A stretch of 64,000 bases of DNA from Microbacterium sp. BLY (GTDB lineage: Bacteria > Actinomycetota > Actinomycetes > Actinomycetales > Microbacteriaceae): NCBI RefSeq assembly GCF_017939615.1, contig NZ_JAGKSR010000001.1, positions 1,240,001-1,304,000 on the forward strand, read 5' to 3'. The translations under genes were made by a program, and so were the position numbers. This document shows, piece by piece, positions 16,340 through 25,280 of the stretch. The notes below the pieces were generated by a model. It saw nothing but the letters and a program-made list of their open reading frames with translations, ran no database searches and was not told the origin of the DNA. The first letter of the stretch is position 1; every line of letters starts with the position of its first letter.

Positions 16340-17862
16340 GCGGCCGCCTTCGGCACGAGGGCGGCCGCCGCGTCGAGGAGGCGCTGCACGGCCTCCCGAT
16401 CCACCTTGCCGCGCGGGGTCAGGGGAAGCCGGTCCACCGCGACGACCTCCGCCGGCACGCAGTAATAAGGAAGGAGTTCCGCGACGGCGGCGCGGGCCGC
16501 CGCCGGGTCGGCGGTGGCCGGTACGATCACCGCCGCGAGGTTCCGGGAATCCCGCTTCACCGTGACGGCGGCGGTGCACCCGGGCGCGGACTCCAGCGCG
16601 CGGGAGACGGAGTCGAGCTCGACGCGGAACCCGCGCACCTTCACCTGGTCGTCCGTGCGGCTGAGGTGCTCGAGCTCGCCCTGCGGGGTCCAGCGGCCCA
16701 CGTCGCGGGTGCGGAACATCCGGCTGCCGTCCGCCGCGAACGGGTCGGGACGGTAGCGCTCGGCGGTGAGCTCCGGGTTGCCGATGTACCCGGCGGTCAC
16801 CCCGGCCCCGCCCACCCACATCTCGCCGCTCTCGCCCTCCGGCACGGGGCGGAGGTCCGCATCGAGCACGTACACGCTGGTCCCTGGCACCGGCCCGCCG
16901 ATGGTCAGCGGCCGGCCGGGGACATGGTCGACGAGGGTGTTGATGATCGTGATCTCGGTGGGCCCGCAGGAGTTGAGGAAGCGATGCCCGCGCGCCCACT
17001 CGTCCGCCAGGGCCTGGGGGCAGCGCTCGCCGGCGACGACGACCGTCCGGGCGGCGCTGCGGGCGGACGACAGCGTCGCGAGGATGCTGGGGGTGGCCAC
17101 GAGGACGTCGACGTCCTCGGCGGTCGCGGCGATGTCCGCCCCGCGGATGACGAGGGTGCCGCCGTGCAGGAGCGCACCGAACATCTCCCACATCGCCATG
17201 TCGAAGGCGATGTTGAGAACCTGCCCGACCCGGGTTCCCGGCGTGATGCCGAGGTCTCCCGGCGCCTGGGTCAGGAGGTTGACGAGGTTGCCGTGCGTCA
17301 CCTGCACGCCGTTCGGCGTCCCCGTCGTGCCGGAGGTGAAGATGACGGCGCAGGGGGCGGCCGGGTCGGACTCCCCGCGGGCGACCGGCGCGGCGGCGGC
17401 GCGCGGCTCGTCGATCCGGACGACGTCCGGGCCCTCGGGCATCACCGCGATAAAGCGTCCGGTGGTGAGCACCACGCGCATCCCGGCCTGCTCGGCGACT
17501 CGGCGCAGCTGCGCGCGCGGCGAGATGCGCGCGTCCTGCGGCGCGTACGCGGCTCCCGTCTTGAGGACGGCGAGGACGCCGATCACCATCGCGACCGAGC
17601 GCTCGACGAACACCCCGACGACGTCGCCGCGACCGACGCCGCGCCCCCGGAGGTCCGCGGCCAACCGGGTGGCCGCGTCGTCGAGTTCGCCGTACGTCGC
17701 CGCCGCGGTGAGGTGCTCGACGGCGGGGCGGTCGGGCCGCGCCGCCGCCTGGGCCTCGAACAGGTCCGTGATCGTCGTGCACGGTGCGGCGGCGGGCGCC
17801 CCGAACGACGACGATGGCAGCGGGTGGGCGTCGGGCGTCACGGGCAGGGTCGAGTCGGTCAT
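16336..17862 (-). CDS. Stand-alone adenylation (AMP-binding, NRPS-like) enzyme
   Basis: This 508-residue ANL-superfamily enzyme would activate a carboxylic or amino acid as its adenylate. Core motifs are A3 FTSGTTGTPNG (residues 175-185), A5 NSCGPTEITI, a divergent A7 RTRDVGRW, A8 DDQVKVRGFRVEL, and the catalytic Lys of A10 PLTPRGK at residue 486. It ends there: no carrier, condensation or reductase domain follows. I chose the ATG at 17862 (MTDSTLPV), which has a GAAAGGA ribosome site; an in-frame extension to 17928 lacks one. It is the first gene of the operon. The substrate cannot be deduced with confidence. Confidence 0.9.
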   Translation of the reverse strand: MTDSTLPVTPDAHPLPSSSFGAPAAAPCTTITDLFEAQAAARPDRPAVEHLTAAATYGELDDAATRLAADLRGRGVGRGDVVGVFVERSVAMVIGVLAVLKTGAAYAPQDARISPRAQLRRVAEQAGMRVVLTTGRFIAVMPEGPDVVRIDEPRAAAAPVARGESDPAAPCAVIFTSGTTGTPNGVQVTHGNLVNLLTQAPGDLGITPGTRVGQVLNIAFDMAMWEMFGALLHGGTLVIRGADIAATAEDVDVLVATPSILATLSSARSAARTVVVAGERCPQALADEWARGHRFLNSCGPTEITIINTLVDHVPGRPLTIGGPVPGTSVYVLDADLRPVPEGESGEMWVGGAGVTAGYIGNPELTAERYRPDPFAADGSRMFRTRDVGRWTPQGELEHLSRTDDQVKVRGFRVELDSVSRALESAPGCTAAVTVKRDSRNLAAVIVPATADPAAARAAVAELLPYYCVPAEVVAVDRLPLTPRGKVDREAVQRLLDAAAALVPKAAA

Positions 17863-18029
17863 CGCGGGTCCTTTCCATCCGAGGCTCGTCCGACCCGGGG
17901 CGGGTGCGGAGCGAGGAAGGAGTGCCACGGTAGGCAGGGCCGGCGGCGCCGGAGGGGAGTTCTTTCCGAACCGTAAGCAGCGGGCGTCCGGCGGGCCGGG
18001 GGAGGGCCCGCGGGCGGTAGGCTGTTCGC

Positions 18030-19142
18030 GTGGCTGCCTCCCCCACCAACCCCTATTCCGAAGCCGGCGTCGATACCGCGGCGGGTGATCTCGCCGTCGA
18101 ACTGATGAAGTCGTCCGTGCGGGCGACGCACGGTCCCGAGGTGCTCGGCGGTGTCGGCGGTTTCGCCGGCCTGTTCGATGCCAGTGCCCTGCGCGACTTC
18201 CGGCGTCCGCTGCTGGCGACCAGCACCGACGGCGTCGGCACGAAGGTCGCGATCGCGCAGGCCATCGACAAGCACGACACGATCGGGCAGGACCTCGTCG
18301 GCATGGTCGTCGACGACATCGTCGTGGTGGGCGCCAAGCCGCTCTTCATGACGGACTACATCGCGTGCGGCAAGGTCGTCCCGGAGCGCATCGCGGACAT
18401 CGTGCGCGGCATCGCTGAGGCGTGCGCCGCGACGGGCACCGCCCTCGTCGGCGGCGAGACGGCGGAGCACCCCGGACTCCTCGGGCCCCGCGACTACGAC
18501 GTCGCCGGCGCGGCGACGGGCGTGGTTGAGGCCGACGCGATCCTCGGCGCCGAGCGCGTGCAGGACGGCGACGTGGTCATCGCGGTCGCCTCCAGCGGCC
18601 TGCACTCCAACGGCTACTCGCTCGTGCGCCACATCATCACCCGCGCCGGCATCTCCTACGGCGACAACGCCGCGGACTTCGGCGTCACCTGGGGCGAGGC
18701 CCTCCTCGAGCCCACCCGCCTCTACACGCTGCCGCTGCTGCGCCTGATCGAGGCCTCCGGCGGCGTCCACGCGCTGACCCACGTCACGGGTGGCGGCATC
18801 GCCGCGAACCTCGCGCGCGTCCTGCCGCAGGGGAGCTGGGTCGAGGTCGACCGCAGCACGTGGTCGCCGAGCCCGGTGTTCCGTGTGCTGAGCGACATCG
18901 CCGGCTCCACGCTGGAGTCCGCCGAGGGCACCTGGAACCTCGGCATCGGCTTCCTCGCCGTGGTGGCGGCGGACAGGAAGGACGCCGCGATCGCGGCGCT
19001 GAACGCCGAGGGTCTGCCCTCCTGGCAGGTCGGCACGGTGGGCTTCGGGCCCCGCCCGTCCGGCGAATTCGAACAGGGCGCCAAGGGCGTCGACGGTGGA
19101 GCGGTGCGCCTGGTCGGCGCCTACGCGGACGGAGCGAAGTAA
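18030..19142 (+). CDS. purM: Phosphoribosylformylglycinamidine cyclo-ligase
   Basis: PurM (AIR synthetase) closes the imidazole ring using ATP in purine synthesis. The 370-residue protein has the family N-terminus NPYSEAGVDTAAGD, STDGVGTKVAIAQAIDKHDTIGQDLVGM, and ALVGGETAEHPGLL followed by SSGLHSNGYSLVR. Translation starts at GTG 18030; a TAGGCT box lies six bases upstream, which suggests a leaderless transcript. purF follows after six bases, the usual actinobacterial pairing, though the classical purF-purM order is reversed. Confidence 0.97.
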   Translation: MAASPTNPYSEAGVDTAAGDLAVELMKSSVRATHGPEVLGGVGGFAGLFDASALRDFRRPLLATSTDGVGTKVAIAQAIDKHDTIGQDLVGMVVDDIVVVGAKPLFMTDYIACGKVVPERIADIVRGIAEACAATGTALVGGETAEHPGLLGPRDYDVAGAATGVVEADAILGAERVQDGDVVIAVASSGLHSNGYSLVRHIITRAGISYGDNAADFGVTWGEALLEPTRLYTLPLLRLIEASGGVHALTHVTGGGIAANLARVLPQGSWVEVDRSTWSPSPVFRVLSDIAGSTLESAEGTWNLGIGFLAVVAADRKDAAIAALNAEGLPSWQVGTVGFGPRPSGEFEQGAKGVDGGAVRLVGAYADGAK

Positions 19143-19148
19143 CACCCC

Positions 19149-20636
19149 ATGTGCGGCATCGTCGGAATGGTGGGCTCTGCCCCGGTCAATCAGGACATCT
19201 ACGACGCCCTCCTCCTGCTGCAGCACCGCGGGCAGGATGCGACGGGCATCGCCACCGCCGAGGCGAACGGCGTCATGCACAACGCCAAGGCGCAGGGCAT
19301 GGTGCGCGAGGCGTTCCGCACCCGCGACATGCGCGGGCTGCTGGGCAACGTCGGCCTCGGTCACGTGCGCTACGCCACCAAGGGCACCGCGTCGAGTGAA
19401 GAGGAGATGCAGCCGTTCTACGTGAACGCGCCCTACGGCATCATCCTCATCCACAACGGCAACCTGACGAACACGCGCGAGCTCGCCGCCGACATGGCCC
19501 AGCGCGACCGCCGGCACCTGAACTCGTCCAGCGACACGGAGCTGCTGCTCAACGTGCTCGCCGGTGAGCTGCAGGCCACGACCTCGACCGTCGATCTCGA
19601 CCCCGACCGCATCTTCGAGGCCGTCGCCCGCACGCACGCCCGCATCGAGGGCGCGTACGCGGTGATCGCCGTCATCGCGAACTACGGTCTGCTGGCATTC
19701 CGCGACCCGTTCGGCATCCGTCCGCTGATCCTGGGCCGTCGTCCGTCGGTCGTCCCTTCGACAGCCTCAGGGACCCCGTTCGGTGAGTACGAGTGGGTGG
19801 TCGCGAGCGAGTCGCTCGTGCTCGAGAACGGCGACTACGAGGTCGTGCGCGAGGTCGAGCCCGGTGAGGCCGTCTTCATCACGAACGACGGCGAGCTGTT
19901 CTCCCAGCAGTGCGCCACCGCCGCGACGCTCGCGCCCTGCGCGTTCGAGTACGTCTACCTCGCCCGTCCCGACTCCGTCATGAACGGCATCTCGGTGTAC
20001 GAGTCGCGTCTGCGGATGGGTGACAAGCTCGCCGACACGATCGCGAAGCACGTGCCGATGGACAAGATCGACGTGGTCATGCCCATCCCCGACTCCTCGC
20101 GCCCCGCCGCGATGGAGGTCGCCCGCAAGCTCGGCATCGAGTACCGCGAGGGCTTCTACAAGAACCGCTACGTCGGCCGCACATTCATCATGCCGGGGCA
20201 GGCGGTGCGCAAGAAGAGCGTGCGGCAGAAGCTCAACGCGATGTCGACGGAGTTCCAGGGCAAGAACGTGCTCCTGATCGACGACTCGATCGTCCGGGGG
20301 ACCACCTCGAAGGAGATCATCCAGATGGCCCGGGATGCCGGTGCCGCCTCGGTGACCTTCGCCTCCGCCGCCCCGCCCGTCCGGCACCCGCACGTATACG
20401 GCATCAACATGCCGTCGCGGCACGAGCTCATCGCCCACGGGCGCACGATCCCCGAGATCGCCGAGGAGCTGGGCTGCGACCACCTCGTCTACCAGGAGGT
20501 CGACGACCTCAAGGCCGCGATCACCGAGGGCTCCGCGCTGGAGGATCTCGACATGAGCTGCTTCGACGGCCGCTACGTCACCGGCACCGTCACCGACGAA
20601 TACCTCGCCTGGGTGGAGGGGTCGCAGACCTCTTGA
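19149..20636 (+). CDS. purF: Amidophosphoribosyltransferase
   Basis: PurF makes phosphoribosylamine from PRPP and glutamine, the committing step of purine synthesis. The chain of 495 residues starts MCGIVGMVGS, with the Ntn nucleophile Cys2. The glutaminase half runs to ~residue 260 (HNGNLTNTREL, SSDTELLLNVLAGEL). The transferase half has the PRPP loop LLIDDSIVRGTTSKEI. Near residues 199-213 (RRPSVVPSTASGTPFGEYEW) there is an in-frame insertion created by a copy of a short interspersed DNA repeat (19754-19776), in a loop before the VASESLVLE segment. The frame is intact, so the enzyme is probably active. The next gene starts on its stop codon. Confidence 0.97.
   Translation: MCGIVGMVGSAPVNQDIYDALLLLQHRGQDATGIATAEANGVMHNAKAQGMVREAFRTRDMRGLLGNVGLGHVRYATKGTASSEEEMQPFYVNAPYGIILIHNGNLTNTRELAADMAQRDRRHLNSSSDTELLLNVLAGELQATTSTVDLDPDRIFEAVARTHARIEGAYAVIAVIANYGLLAFRDPFGIRPLILGRRPSVVPSTASGTPFGEYEWVVASESLVLENGDYEVVREVEPGEAVFITNDGELFSQQCATAATLAPCAFEYVYLARPDSVMNGISVYESRLRMGDKLADTIAKHVPMDKIDVVMPIPDSSRPAAMEVARKLGIEYREGFYKNRYVGRTFIMPGQAVRKKSVRQKLNAMSTEFQGKNVLLIDDSIVRGTTSKEIIQMARDAGAASVTFASAAPPVRHPHVYGINMPSRHELIAHGRTIPEIAEELGCDHLVYQEVDDLKAAITEGSALEDLDMSCFDGRYVTGTVTDEYLAWVEGSQTS
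19754..19776 (+). repeat. Short interspersed repeat inserted in frame in purF
   Basis: The 23-base stretch beginning CCCTTCGACAGCCTCAGGG differs by one base from the stretch at 32231-32253 in the merR gene. It encodes the extra loop residues PSTASGT. Confidence 0.7.
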
Positions 20637-21961
20637 TGACCGGGTCCCTGCGCTCACCCCAGGGGCGGCCCCTCTGGCAGGGGCGCACCCTCGCGCTGAT
20701 CGGGATCGTGCTGGTCGCCTTCTCGCTGCGCTCGGCGGTGGCGTCGCTGTCTCCGGTGCTCGACCACGTCGCCGAGGATTTCCCGGTGGCTCCCGTCATC
20801 GTCGGCCTGATCGGGGCGGCTCCGCCGGTCTGCTTCGCGCTGTTCGGGCTGCTGACGCCGCTGTTCGAGCGGCGGTTCGGGCTGGAGCGCATGGCGGTCG
20901 CGGCGATCGTGCTCATGGCAGCGGGCATGCTGCTGCGCGGCCTGGCCCCGGACTCCTGGAGCCTGCTGGCGGCGACCGCGGTCGTGTTCGCCGGCGTGGG
21001 ATCGGGCAACGTCCTGCTCCCGCCGCTGGTGAAGAAATACTTCGCCGACCGTCTCGGCGTCATGATGACGGCGTACTCGACGACGCTCGCGGTATCGACC
21101 TTCCTGCCGCCGCTCGTCGCGGTGCCGGTGGCGGATTCGGTCGGCTGGCGGATCTCGCTGGGCATGTGGGGCGTGGTGGCCGCACTCGCTCTCGTGCCGT
21201 GGGTCACGCTGCTCCTCCGTTCCCGGGGCGACGCCGACCGTGAGGTGCCGACGGAGCTCCTGGTCCCCGACCCCACCGACGGTGTGGACGATGTGCGCGA
21301 CGCCGTCGCGGCCTCGACGGGGCCGATCACGACCCAGTCGGCGAGTCCGCGCGTCTTCGGCCGGCTCTGGCGGCTGCCGCTCGCGTGGGCGCTCGCGCTC
21401 GTGTTCGGCACGTCGTCGACGATGGCGTACGTCGCGTTCGCGTGGCTGCCGACCATCCTCGTCGATCTCGGCGGGGTGAGCGCGGCGACCGCCGGGTTCC
21501 TGCTCTCCCTGTTCGCGCTCGTCGGGCTGCCGTGCTCGATGCTGGTGCCGGTGCTCGTGGTGCGGTTCCAGGCCACGCGCCCGTTGTTCCTCGTGGCGGT
21601 GGTCGCCGGTCTCGTCGGTCTCGTCGGTCTGCTGCTGGCCCCGACCGTGGCGCTGCCGCTGTGGGTCGCGATCTTCGGGCTCACGGCCATCATGTTCCCG
21701 CTCAGCCTCGTGCTCCTCAGTATCCGCGCCCGCACCCCGGAGAGCGCGGTCGCCCTCAGCGGATTCGTGCAGAGCATCGGCTACGCGATCGCGGCGGTGT
21801 TCCCGCTCCTCGTGGGCCTGCTGCACGACACGACCGACGGCTGGACGGTGCCGCTGCTGGTGGTGGCGGGCGTCCTGGTCGTCTCGATCCCCGCGGGGAT
21901 CATGGCGGGTCGTCGCCGCACGATCGAGGACGAGTGGGAGCACCGCCACGGCCGCTGGTGA
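20636..21961 (+). CDS. MFS transporter, CynX/NimT-like
   Basis: This 441-residue inner-membrane protein has about 12 hydrophobic helices split into two halves by a charged loop (SRGDADREVPTELLVPDPTDG... near residues 200-235). The first helix region LIGIVLVAFSLRSAVASLSPVLDHVAEDF is typical of the CynX/NimT cyanate or nitroimidazole branch. The substrate is not predictable. The ATG at 20636 uses the last base of the purF stop (TGATG), so expression may be coupled to purF; a TTG one codon earlier is possible but less likely. It converges on the LacI-type regulator. Confidence 0.88.
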   Translation: MTGSLRSPQGRPLWQGRTLALIGIVLVAFSLRSAVASLSPVLDHVAEDFPVAPVIVGLIGAAPPVCFALFGLLTPLFERRFGLERMAVAAIVLMAAGMLLRGLAPDSWSLLAATAVVFAGVGSGNVLLPPLVKKYFADRLGVMMTAYSTTLAVSTFLPPLVAVPVADSVGWRISLGMWGVVAALALVPWVTLLLRSRGDADREVPTELLVPDPTDGVDDVRDAVAASTGPITTQSASPRVFGRLWRLPLAWALALVFGTSSTMAYVAFAWLPTILVDLGGVSAATAGFLLSLFALVGLPCSMLVPVLVVRFQATRPLFLVAVVAGLVGLVGLLLAPTVALPLWVAIFGLTAIMFPLSLVLLSIRARTPESAVALSGFVQSIGYAIAAVFPLLVGLLHDTTDGWTVPLLVVAGVLVVSIPAGIMAGRRRTIEDEWEHRHGRW

Positions 21962-21970
21962 CGGCGACCG

Positions 21971-23005
21971 TCAGCGTGGGCGGCGGGGTGGCGCGGTCGA
22001 CGACCGCACGATGAGCTGCGGGTCGGTCGATGGCATCTCGCCGATCGGCTCCTGGCCCTCGATCTGGGCGATGAGACGCAGGGCGGCCGCGCGGCCCATC
22101 GCCTCGAACGGCTGACGGATGGTGGTCAGCGCGGGCGAGGCGTAGGCGGCGAGGGCGATGTCGTCGACGCTCACGACGGAGATGTCCTCGGGGACGCTGC
22201 GTCCGGCCTCGTGCAGCGCGCGGATGAGACCGAACGCCATCTCGTCGCTGCTGACGAACACGGCCGTCGCCTCCGGGATCGCGGCGATGGTGCGGCCGGC
22301 CCGGTAGCCGGACTCCGGGGTCCAGTCGGCGGGGATCACCGGCGGCGGGACGATGCCGCGTTCGCGGAGCGTCTGCTCCCAGGCCTCGCTGCGCTGCTCC
22401 GTCTCGGTCCAGTAGTCGTCGCCGGAGACGTGCCAGACGGTCTCATGGCCGAGGTCGAGGAGGTGCTCCACGGCGAGCCGGGCGATCGCGCGCTGGTCGA
22501 CCGCGAGCGGGGCGTCCTCGTCCAGGGAGGTGCGCTCGCTGCGGGTGGCGGGGGTGCGCTCGGTGCGCGCCCGCATGGCCGGAGTGTCCAGGGCGATCGG
22601 GACGCCGAGGATGATGCCCTCCGCGCCCTGCCGCTCCAACCGGTCGAAGGCCTCGAGGAATGCGTCGTCCGAGGCATGGTCGGCCACCGCGGCCGTGGTC
22701 ACGGTATAGCCGTTCGCCGCGGCGGCCTGCTGGATGCCGACGCCGAGCGCCGCGGAGGAGTAGCGATCGCTCGACACGACGATCACCCCGAGCACGCGCG
22801 TGCGTCCGGACGCCAGGGAGGCGGCGGCGGCATGCACCCGGTAGCCGAGCTCCTCGACCGCGGCGAGCACGCGTCGCGCGGTGTCGGGGCGGACGTTGTC
22901 CTGCCCGGACATCACGCGCGAGACCGTCTGCGTGGAGACCCCGGCGAGGCGGGCGACGTCGACCTGGCTGGGGGCGCGGTCGTCTTTCGGGCGGCGAGGG
23001 GACAT
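21971..23005 (-). CDS. LacI-family transcriptional regulator of galactoside use
   Basis: This 344-residue repressor has the LacI helix-turn-helix at residues ~14-36 (SQVDVARLAGVSTQTVSRVMSG), the hinge helix RVHAAAASLASGRT, and a type-1 periplasmic-binding-like sensor domain (VLGVIVVSSDRYS, VSSDEMAFGLIRALHEAG, VVSVDDIALAAYASPALTT). It is divergent from a GH35 beta-galactosidase gene. A 14-base site with LacI-type symmetry covers that promoter, and a near-identical site lies upstream of the sugar ABC operon at 28953. The regulator is therefore probably the local repressor induced by a galactoside or its product. Confidence 0.92.
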   Translation of the reverse strand: MSPRRPKDDRAPSQVDVARLAGVSTQTVSRVMSGQDNVRPDTARRVLAAVEELGYRVHAAAASLASGRTRVLGVIVVSSDRYSSAALGVGIQQAAAANGYTVTTAAVADHASDDAFLEAFDRLERQGAEGIILGVPIALDTPAMRARTERTPATRSERTSLDEDAPLAVDQRAIARLAVEHLLDLGHETVWHVSGDDYWTETEQRSEAWEQTLRERGIVPPPVIPADWTPESGYRAGRTIAAIPEATAVFVSSDEMAFGLIRALHEAGRSVPEDISVVSVDDIALAAYASPALTTIRQPFEAMGRAAALRLIAQIEGQEPIGEMPSTDPQLIVRSSTAPPRRPR

Positions 23006-23062
23006 GCCCCAATGGTAGCGATCCCTCCGCGGAAAACCAGGGAGCATGGACCTCCGCGATGC

Positions 23063-23081
23063 GATAATGTGAACGCAAACA
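23063..23081 (+). promoter_or_regulatory. -10 box and LacI-type operator for the beta-galactosidase gene
   Basis: A GATAAT box (23063-23068) is followed directly by TGTGAACGCAAACA (23068-23081). This TGTnnnCGnnnACA palindrome would block transcription start when bound. A copy differing at one base lies at 29050-29063 on the other strand. Confidence 0.72.
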
Positions 23082-23098
23082 ATTTCGACTGGAGCGCC

Positions 23099-24916
23099 AT
23101 GTCCGACCTTCTCGCCGCGGCTGCCGACGGCTCGACCACCGCGGTCGCCCCGCCGAGCGACGCTGCCGTCCCCGGCGCTCCCGCCCTGTCCTGGCGCGAC
23201 GGGGAGATCCTCCGTGACGGCATGCCGCACCGCATCCTGTCCGGGTCGATCCACTACTTCCGCGTGCACCCCGATCAGTGGGAGGACCGCCTGCGCCGGC
23301 TCGCCGCGATGGGCGCGAACACGGTCGACACCTACGTCGCCTGGAACTTCCACGAGCGGGTCGAGGGCGACCGGCGCTTCGACGGCTGGCGCGACGTCGA
23401 GAGGTTCGTGCGGCTGGCCGGCGAGGTCGGCCTCGACGTGTTCCTCCGCCCCAGTCCCTACATCTGTGCGGAATGGTCGAACGGCGGGCTCCCGTTCTGG
23501 CTCACCGGGCGGGTCGCCGCTCTCCGGACGAGCGATCCCGCGTTCCTCGCCGCGGTCGACGCCTGGTACGACGAGCTGATCCCGCGGCTCGCCCCGCTGC
23601 AGGCGGCGTACGGGGGGCCCATCGTGGCCGTCCAGATCGAGAACGAGTACGGGTCGTTCGGCAGCGACGCCGCCTACCTCGCCCATCTGCGCGACGGTCT
23701 GCGCCGGCGGGGCATGGTCGAGATGCTGACGACGGCCGACGGGATCACGCCCGACATGATCGCGCACGGCAGCGTGCCGGGGGCGATGACGACGTTCACG
23801 TTCGGCACCGGGGTGCCGGTGGCGGCCTCCCTGCGACGGCCGGGCGAGGCTCTCATGTGCAGCGAGCTCTGGGGCGGGTGGTTCGATCACTGGGGTGAGC
23901 GGCACCATGTACGGTCGGCGGACAGCATGAGCGGCACGATCCGCGAACTGCTCGACGAGGGCGGGTCGGTCAGCCTCTACACGGCGCACGGGGGCACGAA
24001 CTTCGGCCTGTGGAACGGCGCGAACCACGATCAGGTGCTGCAGCCCACGGTGACCAGCTACGACTCCGACGCCCCGATCGGCGAGGACGGCACGCTGGGG
24101 GAGAAGTTCCATGCGCTCCGTGCGCTCTTCGCGCCGTTCCATGCGGACGGGCTGCCGCCGGTTCCCGACCAGCCGCGTCGGCAGTCGGCGGCCTCCGCGC
24201 CGCTGGAGCCGCGGACCGCGCTGCGGGACGTCGTCCGGGCGATACCCGCGGCGGGCGCGCGCTCGCCCCGCCCGCTGACCTTCGAGGAGCTCGGCGCGGA
24301 GGACGGGCTCGTGGCCTACGAGGCCGACGTCTCGTTCCCCGACGGCGCGACGCTGACCGTCGACGGCCTGCACGATCGCGCCGTCGTCTTCCTCGACGAC
24401 CGCCGCCTCGGTGTGCTCGAACGGGACGGTGAGACGTCCCTCGCTCTCCCCGCCGACGGCGGGTCCGGGCGGCTGACGCTCGTCGTCGAGAGCCTCGGGC
24501 GCATCAACTACGGACCGTACACGGGTGAGGGCAAGGGCATCATGCGCGGCGTGATGATCGGCCGCCGTCTCGTGAACGGCTGGACGCACCGCCTCCTGCC
24601 GCAGACGGCTCCGGTCGCGGACGACGCCGCCGCCTGCGGGGTGGACGGCCTCGCGGTCGCCACACTGGACGTCGCAGAGCCGCTGGATGCGTGGCTCGCC
24701 TTCCCCGGCGGCGGCAAGGGCATGGTGTGGCTGAACGGATTCCTGCTCGGACGCTACTGGCGCGTCGGTCCGCAGGAGACGCTCTACGCCCCCGCGCCGC
24801 TGTGGCGCGCGGGCCGCAACGCGATCGTGGTGCTCGACACCGACGGACTCGGTGCGACGGTGGAGATCCGGGAGGCGCCGTCCTTCGGGGAGACCGAGGA
24901 GTTCATCGGCTCCTGA
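23099..24916 (+). CDS. Glycoside hydrolase family 35 beta-galactosidase
   Basis: This 605-residue enzyme cleaves terminal beta-galactosyl residues. Family 35 marks are LSGSIHYFRVHPDQWEDRL near the start, the acid/base Glu183 in QIENEYGSFG, and the nucleophile Glu256 in MCSELWGGWFDHWG. A C-terminal jelly-roll region ends with GKGMVWLNGFLLGRYW. No signal peptide is present, so the substrate must be imported, presumably by the ABC transporter encoded at 25659-28953. The ATG at 23099 has a GGAG ribosome site four bases upstream. A LacI-type operator covers the promoter. Confidence 0.95.
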   Translation: MSDLLAAAADGSTTAVAPPSDAAVPGAPALSWRDGEILRDGMPHRILSGSIHYFRVHPDQWEDRLRRLAAMGANTVDTYVAWNFHERVEGDRRFDGWRDVERFVRLAGEVGLDVFLRPSPYICAEWSNGGLPFWLTGRVAALRTSDPAFLAAVDAWYDELIPRLAPLQAAYGGPIVAVQIENEYGSFGSDAAYLAHLRDGLRRRGMVEMLTTADGITPDMIAHGSVPGAMTTFTFGTGVPVAASLRRPGEALMCSELWGGWFDHWGERHHVRSADSMSGTIRELLDEGGSVSLYTAHGGTNFGLWNGANHDQVLQPTVTSYDSDAPIGEDGTLGEKFHALRALFAPFHADGLPPVPDQPRRQSAASAPLEPRTALRDVVRAIPAAGARSPRPLTFEELGAEDGLVAYEADVSFPDGATLTVDGLHDRAVVFLDDRRLGVLERDGETSLALPADGGSGRLTLVVESLGRINYGPYTGEGKGIMRGVMIGRRLVNGWTHRLLPQTAPVADDAAACGVDGLAVATLDVAEPLDAWLAFPGGGKGMVWLNGFLLGRYWRVGPQETLYAPAPLWRAGRNAIVVLDTDGLGATVEIREAPSFGETEEFIGS

Positions 24917-25031
24917 GCGCTTCTGCACGTGGCGGGGCGTGCCATGAGTTCTCCACGGGCCGCGGGTCCCAGGCGGAACGGCACGGTTCCGGCCCTCGAT
25001 ACTCGAGGGGTATCCACGAAAGGAGCCTTGC

Positions 25032-25280
25032 ATGCATACTGTAAGCATGCCGAACGTCCTCATCCGCGACCTCGACCCGGGCGTGCACTCCGTGCTCGCC
25101 GCACGTGCGCGCGAGCGGGGCCAGTCGCTCCAGCAGTACCTGTCGGCGGAGCTCGCCCGCCTCGCCGCGCGTCCCCCGCTCTCCGAGTTCCTGAGCGCAC
25201 GAGCGGGGCAACCGGAGGCGACCGCGCTCACCCCGGAGACGATCGTCGCCGCCGTGCACGAGGGGCGCGCGGGGCGGTGA
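25032..25280 (+). CDS. FitA-type ribbon-helix-helix antitoxin
   Basis: This 82-residue antitoxin has an N-terminal ribbon-helix-helix (PNVLIRDLDPGVHSVLAARARERGQSLQQYL) and a C-terminal tail (LSEFLSARAGQPEAT) that would wrap the PIN toxin. The start at 25032 has a strong AAAGGAG site six bases upstream. The ATG at 25047 (MPNVLIRDL) fits family N-termini and is a fair alternative. A 17-base inverted repeat (25034-25050) overlaps the start region and may be the autoregulatory operator. Its stop overlaps the toxin GTG (GTGA), the standard antitoxin-first order. Confidence 0.87.
   Translation: MHTVSMPNVLIRDLDPGVHSVLAARARERGQSLQQYLSAELARLAARPPLSEFLSARAGQPEATALTPETIVAAVHEGRAGR

Noticed and set aside
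16336..17862. A nonribosomal peptide gene cluster around the adenylation enzyme
   Set aside because: No carrier, condensation or thioesterase domain or phosphopantetheinyl transferase is in the region; the gene is a stand-alone adenylation enzyme.
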